Below are positions 59,103 to 64,000 of a stretch of DNA of 64,000 nucleotides, one piece after another; position 1 is the stretch's first letter, and each line of letters starts with the position of its first letter. Origin of the DNA: Deltaproteobacteria bacterium (GTDB taxonomy: Bacteria > Myxococcota_A > Polyangia > DRWM01 > JAAZOP01); NCBI GenBank assembly GCA_016218765.1, contig JACRCZ010000153.1, positions 42,692 to 106,691 of the forward strand. The letters run 5' to 3'. The position numbers and the translations under genes are program-made. The notes below the pieces were generated by a model. That model worked only from the letters and a program-made list of their open reading frames with translations, was not told where the DNA came from and ran no database searches.

Positions 59103-60644
59103 CTACGGCAGGACGACGAGCTCCGTCGCGGCGGGGTCGACCTCCCCCGGCGCCGACGGGTCGATCGACACCGAGGCCAGCACGTTCAGGCCCGAGGCCT
59201 CGCGCCACGCTCCGTCGTTCGCCAGCCGGATCGCGTAGCGCGCGTCGTCGCGCAGCCGCGCCGCCGCGTCCGGCAGCCACAGCGCCAGCTCGAACGATCC
59301 GGGAGCCAGCGTGGCCGGCACCCGCAGCCGCACCGCGACCTCGATCTCCTCCCCGGGCAGCCAGCGGCGCGGGTCGAGCCCCGTCACCAGGGCCACCTCC
59401 CGCGAGGCGCCGTCGAGCACGACGTTCAACGGCCGCGGGTTGATCGGAGCCGCCCAGCCGTCGTTCCGCAGCGTCACCCGCAACGGCAGGACACCCCCCG
59501 GCGGCACCCGCGGCGCGTAGGTCAGCGCCACGGCCGCGAGCCGGTATCCCAGCCGTCGCTCGATCTCCGGCCGGCAACCCTGCGCCGCCCAGCCGGCCAC
59601 CACGTCGGGATGGTAGCCGTCGTTGAGGATGCTCCAGTGGAACCGCTCCAGCTCCGCCAAGGCCGTCGGGCAGTCCGACCGCGGGGGGTTCACGTGGCAC
59701 GTCTCGCCCTGCATCGGCACGTAGAGCGTCTCCTGAGCCACGAATCCCTTCCAGAGGTCGATCTCGTCGCTCGGGTACGTGCCGTAGTCGGTATCGCTGG
59801 CCAGGAAGCAGTCGTTGTGGTGCCCGACCCGCGCCGCGTAGGAACCGTCCCAGGCGTCGCCCTCGGCCAGCGGCCCGCCGTAGCCGTCCCGCTTGTACGG
59901 CGGGTACCGCAGCAGCACCGCGCGGCTCGCCGGCAGGGCGTCGAGGATCGCCTCGAGGATGTCGAACTTGTCCCGCGGGTTGTCGAGCAGCCCGTTCGTC
60001 GAGGTGTGCCATTCGCCCCAGGCGCCGATGAACCCGGCCTGCATCACGGCGATCACGTCCACGTGGTCCCGCAGCAGCGGCGCCAGCTGCTCGATGTGGC
60101 GCAGGATCCGGTCCTTCGGAGCGTCCGGCTCGGAGTCGGGATACGGGCCGAAATTGTACGAGAAGCGCAGCACGACCTTGATGCCGGCCGCCCGCGCCTC
60201 GCCGAAGCCGGCCGCGATCGCCTCGAGCAGCGCCGCGTCCAGGTCGCGCTCCCGGTAGTCGTCCAGCCGCACGTAGGCGTGTGCGAGCGTGAATCCCCTC
60301 TCCCGGACCCAGCCGTAGCCGCGGTCGCTGACGAGGTCGAGGCTGGCGTAGAACCCGCGCTCGGGGTTGAGGAACAGGTCGTCCGTCGTCACCGGCGCGA
60401 GCGTGGTCGTGGGCGGGTCGCCCCCGTCCGCCGCCGTGTCGGCCCCGCCGTCGCCGCCGTCCGGAGCGTCGGGCGAGCCGTCCCATGGGCCGTCGGCCTC
60501 CGGCCCCCCCTCGTCCGTCGCCGCCTCGACGTCTCCGGCCGCGTCGTCGCCCCCCGCGTCTCCGGCGTCGCCGCCGCCACAACCGACGCCGGCCGCGACG
60601 GCCAGCGCGCCGAACCACACCCGCCACCAGCAGTTGTCGCTCAC
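59103..60644 (-). CDS. DUF4832/DUF4874-family lipoprotein
   Basis: A 513-residue lipoprotein from a GTG at 60644 (the longer frame to 60794 covers a decayed gene). The lipobox is AAGVGC (Cys22), with an Asp/Ala-rich tether. NPERGFYASLDLVSDRGYGW opens the DUF4874 barrel, followed by AAGIKVVLRFSYNFG, VIAVMQAGFIGAWGEWHTS and AVLLRYPPYKR; these are the conserved words of the DUF4832/DUF4874 pair, thought to be a glycoside-hydrolase-like TIM barrel. The C-terminal beta domain has LRVTLRNDGWAAPINPRPLN. Activity is unproven. A collapsed copy lies at 52900-53113. Confidence 0.88.
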   Translation of the reverse strand: MSDNCWWRVWFGALAVAAGVGCGGGDAGDAGGDDAAGDVEAATDEGGPEADGPWDGSPDAPDGGDGGADTAADGGDPPTTTLAPVTTDDLFLNPERGFYASLDLVSDRGYGWVRERGFTLAHAYVRLDDYRERDLDAALLEAIAAGFGEARAAGIKVVLRFSYNFGPYPDSEPDAPKDRILRHIEQLAPLLRDHVDVIAVMQAGFIGAWGEWHTSTNGLLDNPRDKFDILEAILDALPASRAVLLRYPPYKRDGYGGPLAEGDAWDGSYAARVGHHNDCFLASDTDYGTYPSDEIDLWKGFVAQETLYVPMQGETCHVNPPRSDCPTALAELERFHWSILNDGYHPDVVAGWAAQGCRPEIERRLGYRLAAVALTYAPRVPPGGVLPLRVTLRNDGWAAPINPRPLNVVLDGASREVALVTGLDPRRWLPGEEIEVAVRLRVPATLAPGSFELALWLPDAAARLRDDARYAIRLANDGAWREASGLNVLASVSIDPSAPGEVDPAATELVVLP

Positions 60645-60689
60645 GGCAGGTCCAATAGCATCCGGGTCCGGGGCGGGCAAGTGCGCGCA

Positions 60690-60794
60690 GGGCCAGGGCG
60701 CGGCAGAAGTGCTGGTCGACGGCGCGCCGCGTCGCATTTCGCGCCGCACGAACTCGGTCGGCAACAACCCGCCGCGGGCGCAGGCCATCGCCAT
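60690..60794 (+). pseudogene. Fragment of the 53213-type gene
   Basis: CAGGGCGCGGCAGAAGTGCT through GTCGGCAACAACCCGCCGCG matches 53490-53570 of the intact gene (GQGAAEVLVDGAPRRISRRT against DQGAAEVLVDGAPHRMSQLT). It is about 90-100 bp with neither start nor end, and it lies upstream of and divergent from the DUF4832 gene. The orientation relative to DUF4832 is the same as at 52900-53782. Confidence 0.75.
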
Positions 60795-60806
60795 GCGGAC
60801 CGGGGA

Positions 60807-61745
60807 TCAGCGCTCGAGGAACAACGGCACCACCGCGGGCTCCGACAAATTGCCGGCTTCGTCGAAAGCCACCGCCTCCAGCACCAGCTCGCCCGGCGAG
60901 AAGTCGCCTGCGTACAGCTCCAATCGTGCCTCGGGCCCTCTCGCCGTCGCCGCCGGTGCGCCGCCCAGCCGCAGCTCGACCCACACCGACTCGTCGCGGG
61001 TGTCGATGGCCCGTAGCCGCACCGGAAACCAGCCCGCGGGAACGCCGCCCGGCGCCGGCTCGAGGATCTCGACCCGCGGCGGCGTGGCATCAACGTCCAC
61101 CCCGATCCGTTTCACGGTCTCGTTGCCCGCCGCGTCCCGCACCCGCAGCCGGGCCTCGTAGCGCCCGTCTGCCAGGGCTCCGGTGACGATGCGCACCAGC
61201 GAGTAGTCCCATGCCTCGCCGAGCGTCCCCGGATATGCGTCCGGGAAGTCCTGCACGATCGCGGCGCCCGCCAGCTCCACCTCGACCGAGCCCAGCATCC
61301 AGGCGTCGGCCACCCACGCCGCGAACTCGTCCCCGGGACGCAACAGGACCGTGACCGGATGGACGACCGGCGGGGAAAGATCGACCAGCATTCCCGTGAC
61401 CGAGGTCCCGGTAGCGTTGCCGGCGTCGTCCTCGACCGAGACGAGCAGCGTGCCGAAACCCTCGCCGAGCATCGCACCCGTCAGCTCCACCGAGTCCTCC
61501 ACCCCGGACAGCGACATCGTCCCGGTGTTGCGGAACGAGTACCGGGCCTCGGCGAGCTCGACATTGTCGGTGGCCGTCAGCGCGAGCGCCGAGTCCGGGC
61601 CGAGCGGCGGGAACCGCGGGACGTCCAGCGTCGCGTTCGGCGCGATCCGATCCGGCGGCGGAGGCTCCGGCGGCGGGTCGTCGTTCCAGTCGAACAGGCA
61701 ACCTGCCGTCGCCGCCAGCGCCACCGTGCACAACGCCCGGATCAC
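60807..61745 (-). CDS. Ig-like repeat lipoprotein
   Basis: A 312-residue protein starting at a GTG (61745) that overlaps the upstream gene's stop by 4 nt. The lipobox is AATAGC (Cys16). The protein is a chain of three Ig-like beta domains: PRFPPLGPDSALALTATDNV, TLLVSVEDDAGNATGTSVTG and YEARLRVRDAAGNETVKRIG. These end in the DxxGN motifs of bacterial Ig-like (Big/cadherin-like) repeats. It could bridge the LVIVD propeller protein to the outer membrane. It is the second gene of a two-gene operon. Confidence 0.82.
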   Translation of the reverse strand: MIRALCTVALAATAGCLFDWNDDPPPEPPPPDRIAPNATLDVPRFPPLGPDSALALTATDNVELAEARYSFRNTGTMSLSGVEDSVELTGAMLGEGFGTLLVSVEDDAGNATGTSVTGMLVDLSPPVVHPVTVLLRPGDEFAAWVADAWMLGSVEVELAGAAIVQDFPDAYPGTLGEAWDYSLVRIVTGALADGRYEARLRVRDAAGNETVKRIGVDVDATPPRVEILEPAPGGVPAGWFPVRLRAIDTRDESVWVELRLGGAPAATARGPEARLELYAGDFSPGELVLEAVAFDEAGNLSEPAVVPLFLER

Positions 61746-64000
61746 GGCGCTTCCTCCACCAGCTCCACCGTCGTCTCCACGATTCCGCCGGCCTCCGTTC
61801 GCTCGAAGACCCGGACGCCGCGATCCGCGTCGCCCACGTACAGCCGGCCGTCGTCGCCGAGCGCCGCGGCGGCGCCGACCCCGGTGAACCACGCGGCGGC
61901 CGTGAGCGTCGGCTCGGCCGCCAGCAAATCCACCACGGCGACCTGACTCACGTAACGATCGCGGTCGGCGGACACGACATAAGCCGTGCCCACGTCCGCG
62001 GCCAGGGCGACGTAGTCCCCGGCGGCCAGCTCCAGCCGCGACAGATCCGACGCGGCGTGCACGACCAGGGCCGCCCGTTGTCCCAGCGAAGCGAGCTCCA
62101 CCACGCCGGCCTTGGATCCCGCCAGCAGGCGGCGAGGCAGGCCGTCCAGCCAGCGGCTCGGGTCGAGAATCGTCGTCGGATCGAAGACCCCGTGCGCGTC
62201 GAGCTCCGCCGCCCGACCCCCGGCCAGACGGATCGCCGCCGGCCACTCCGCCGCGGCGACCAGTGTCGCCCCGTCGAAAGCGAGTACGGCCGCCGGCAAC
62301 TCGGCCCGCCGGAACAACGCCAGGCGATCAAGGAGCGGCCCGCCGCTTTCGGACCGCGAGCCGGGCCGCAGGACCCGCAGCAGGACGTCGTCGGCGACGA
62401 TCAGGAGATCGTCCCCGTCGGTCGCAATCCCATGCGGCCAGATCCGCGCCGGCACCACGAACGAGGGATGATCCTCGACGAATACCGTGCCGTCCGCCGT
62501 CGCCGTCACCCATCGCCCGTCGCCCAGGAACGCGGCGGCCACGGCGTCGCCGAATTCCGGCCGCACGGGGGTCGTCCGGACGAAGTCGCCGGGCTCGTTC
62601 TGCTCGAGCGGCTTGCCTTCGGTCGGAGCGGTGCGGAAGAGCCCACCGCCGGGACCGACCACCAGCAGGCGGCCGTCCGAGAAGGCCATGTCCGACACCA
62701 GCCTCGGCTCGTCGTAGCGTCCGACGTGCTCCAGCCCGGCCGCCACGCGGTCCCGCACCTCGACCGCCCGCAGTCCGATCCGACGGGCGTCCCCGAACGC
62801 GTACAACACCCCCGGCGCAGGCAGGGTCTGCACGGGATCCCGGCCCCGGGGCGGAGGCTCCGGGGCGAGCACGTCCTCCCAGGGCAGCACCACCCACGGC
62901 GGCTCCTGGGCGCAGTCCTCTTCCGTCCCGTCGGATGCGTCGTCCGGAGGCCGGACTGTCGAGCGACAGGTCATCCCGGGATTTTCCGCCGGCAGGTCGA
63001 GCACGCCCCATTCGCCTCCGGCGACGTAGAGTCGCCCGTCCGCCACCCGCACCCCGCTTGCGTAGAACGCCGGGTCGTCCGCGATCGTGCAGTTCCCCCG
63101 CACGAACGGATGCTCGGGGTCCGAGACGTCCACCGCCACCGCGCCCCGCCGACCCGCGGCGACGAAGACGTGATCGCCGGCGAGCACGACGTCCTTCGCC
63201 GGCGCCACCAGGCGTCCGTCGACCCGCGCGTCACCCACCCAGGTCCGACCGATCACCCTGCCGGCCGCCAGATCGACCACCAACAGCGCGTCGCAGGCCG
63301 CGACGTAGGCCACACGCTCGCGCACGGCCACCGCCGCGGCGTAGCCGTGGATCGGAAGCTGCTCCGCCACTCGCGGCCCGCCGGACTCCAGCTCCACGCG
63401 AACCAGCCCCGCCGCCCCCGCCGCCACCCAGACCGACGTCGCCGTCGTGCGCCGCAATCCGCTCTCCGTCGCCGGCTCGACCACCGTGCGCTCGACCTCC
63501 AGGTCCAGCGCCGGGCCCGGCAGCGCCACCGACGCCGTCCGCACCGGATGCCTCGGATCGGACACATCCGCGATCACCAGCCCGTCGTCCGCGGACGCCA
63601 GCAGCAGGCGTCCCTGGTGCGCAACCACCGCCAGCGGCCGGCCGAAACCCGAGGCGAGGCCGATCCGCCGCGGCGCGGCCGGGTCCGACACGTCGAGCAC
63701 CCACAGATGCGACGCGTCCACCGCGTAGAGCACGTCGCCGATCACCGCCCCGTCGCGGAACATCGGCACCTGGAACGCGTCCAGGTAGCCCGGCTGCCCG
63801 ATGCCCCCGCACACCTCGTCCACCAGCACCCACTCGATCCCCTCACGCCCGCAGTGTGTGGTCGAAACCGCCTCCCAACGGGTGCCCGTCGGCGGCGGGC
63901 CCGCCGGAGGCGTCGGCGGACCCTGATCGTCCGGCGGGCCGTCACCCCATCCGTCGCCGAAATCCGCCCCGCCGCAGAACCCCCCCCCCCCCGCGCAGGC
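61742..64000 (-). CDS. LVIVD-repeat beta-propeller protein (runs off window)
   Basis: The reverse frame is open from 64000 to the stop at 61742; more than 750 residues are present and the N-terminus is outside. Repeated LWVLDVSDPAAPRRIGLASG, LVIADVSDPRHPVRTASVAL and VAVDVSDPEHPFVRGNCTIA (first blades) are LVIVD repeats of propeller-type surface proteins. Pro/Gly-rich linkers (PPDDQGPPTPPAG) and a CGREGIEW segment precede them. A run of 13 C bases (63980-63992) encodes GGGG in the linker. It is coupled to the Ig-like lipoprotein (GTGA overlap). Confidence 0.82.
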   Translation of the reverse strand, partial: ACAGGGGFCGGADFGDGWGDGPPDDQGPPTPPAGPPPTGTRWEAVSTTHCGREGIEWVLVDEVCGGIGQPGYLDAFQVPMFRDGAVIGDVLYAVDASHLWVLDVSDPAAPRRIGLASGFGRPLAVVAHQGRLLLASADDGLVIADVSDPRHPVRTASVALPGPALDLEVERTVVEPATESGLRRTTATSVWVAAGAAGLVRVELESGGPRVAEQLPIHGYAAAVAVRERVAYVAACDALLVVDLAAGRVIGRTWVGDARVDGRLVAPAKDVVLAGDHVFVAAGRRGAVAVDVSDPEHPFVRGNCTIADDPAFYASGVRVADGRLYVAGGEWGVLDLPAENPGMTCRSTVRPPDDASDGTEEDCAQEPPWVVLPWEDVLAPEPPPRGRDPVQTLPAPGVLYAFGDARRIGLRAVEVRDRVAAGLEHVGRYDEPRLVSDMAFSDGRLLVVGPGGGLFRTAPTEGKPLEQNEPGDFVRTTPVRPEFGDAVAAAFLGDGRWVTATADGTVFVEDHPSFVVPARIWPHGIATDGDDLLIVADDVLLRVLRPGSRSESGGPLLDRLALFRRAELPAAVLAFDGATLVAAAEWPAAIRLAGGRAAELDAHGVFDPTTILDPSRWLDGLPRRLLAGSKAGVVELASLGQRAALVVHAASDLSRLELAAGDYVALAADVGTAYVVSADRDRYVSQVAVVDLLAAEPTLTAAAWFTGVGAAAALGDDGRLYVGDADRGVRVFERTEAGGIVETTVELVEEAP
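63980..63992. repeat. Poly-C tract (13 bases) inside coding sequence
   Basis: A 13-base homopolymer lies in the linker of the LVIVD protein (coding strand poly-G). The frame is maintained with this length. Loss or gain of one base would shift the frame. A similar phrase with six C, CGCCGCAGAACCCCCC, occurs at 53812-53828. Confidence 0.9.

Overview
The window is very GC-rich and densely coded. It reads as a chromosome fragment of a Myxococcota (deltaproteobacterial) organism, probably from an uncultured lineage. Four things point there: a MYXO-CTERM-type C-terminus (GCGC, hydrophobic segment, Arg cluster) on a secreted CAP/SCP protein; MopE-like CDGxDNDCDG and DUF4215-like Cys repeats; a 1290-residue Ser/Thr kinase-AAA-TPR regulator; and about 21 predicted lipoproteins, many with long Asp/Ala tethers after the lipobox Cys. 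No ribosomal or other classical marker operon is present, so the assignment is an inference.

Layout. 1-216 is the N-terminal piece of a kinase-like gene. 541-2870 is a TPR-PEGA protein translationally coupled to a Cys-rich lipoprotein. 2875-5093 holds divergent M1-like peptidase and PPP phosphatase genes. 5199-7445 is a compact four-gene cassette (small protein, SycD-like TPR chaperone candidate, two hydrophobic/coiled-coil proteins) resembling a type III translocator operon without the apparatus. 7460-11738 has a lipoprotein and a GlyA-GcvT fusion. 11863-18295 carries envelope proteins (YVTN propeller, FmdB, TPR lipoprotein, CAP/MYXO-CTERM, metzincin, small barrel-like protein). 18307-24680 has a LolC/E-like permease, a two-component system, a B12/radical SAM enzyme and an extensin-like zinc protein. 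24841-28113 has arsR-arsM and a membrane protease-FHA fusion. 28355-30769 has a thioredoxin and an OppD/OppF pair. 31246-35118 is the large kinase, followed by tRNA-Leu(UAA) at 35312-35397.

From 35.5 kb to the end the window is accessory: secreted and lipid-anchored proteins (PHP phosphoesterase-like, zincin, VWA, hydrolase, beta-helix, FG-GAP, DUF4832, LVIVD), a truncated MazF, an integrase remnant that cuts into a VWA gene, a PP2C-like gene, and decayed duplicates. Two loci (52.9-53.8 kb and 59.1-60.8 kb) are related copies of one head-to-head gene pair in which opposite partners have decayed. The TPR-PEGA plus lipoprotein arrangement at 541-2870 recurs at 53935-56861.

Intergenic DNA is rich in dispersed short repeats: a REP-like palindrome (three places), a GGGGAGTGCGG array (two places, opposite orientation), a GTTGGTGGGTCGATCGGG-type leader repeat (two places), a CCACCGCTCCACCG tail repeat (three places), and CTCTGCGTC-type low-complexity tracts. 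Gene functions were assigned by reading motifs, with no database search.
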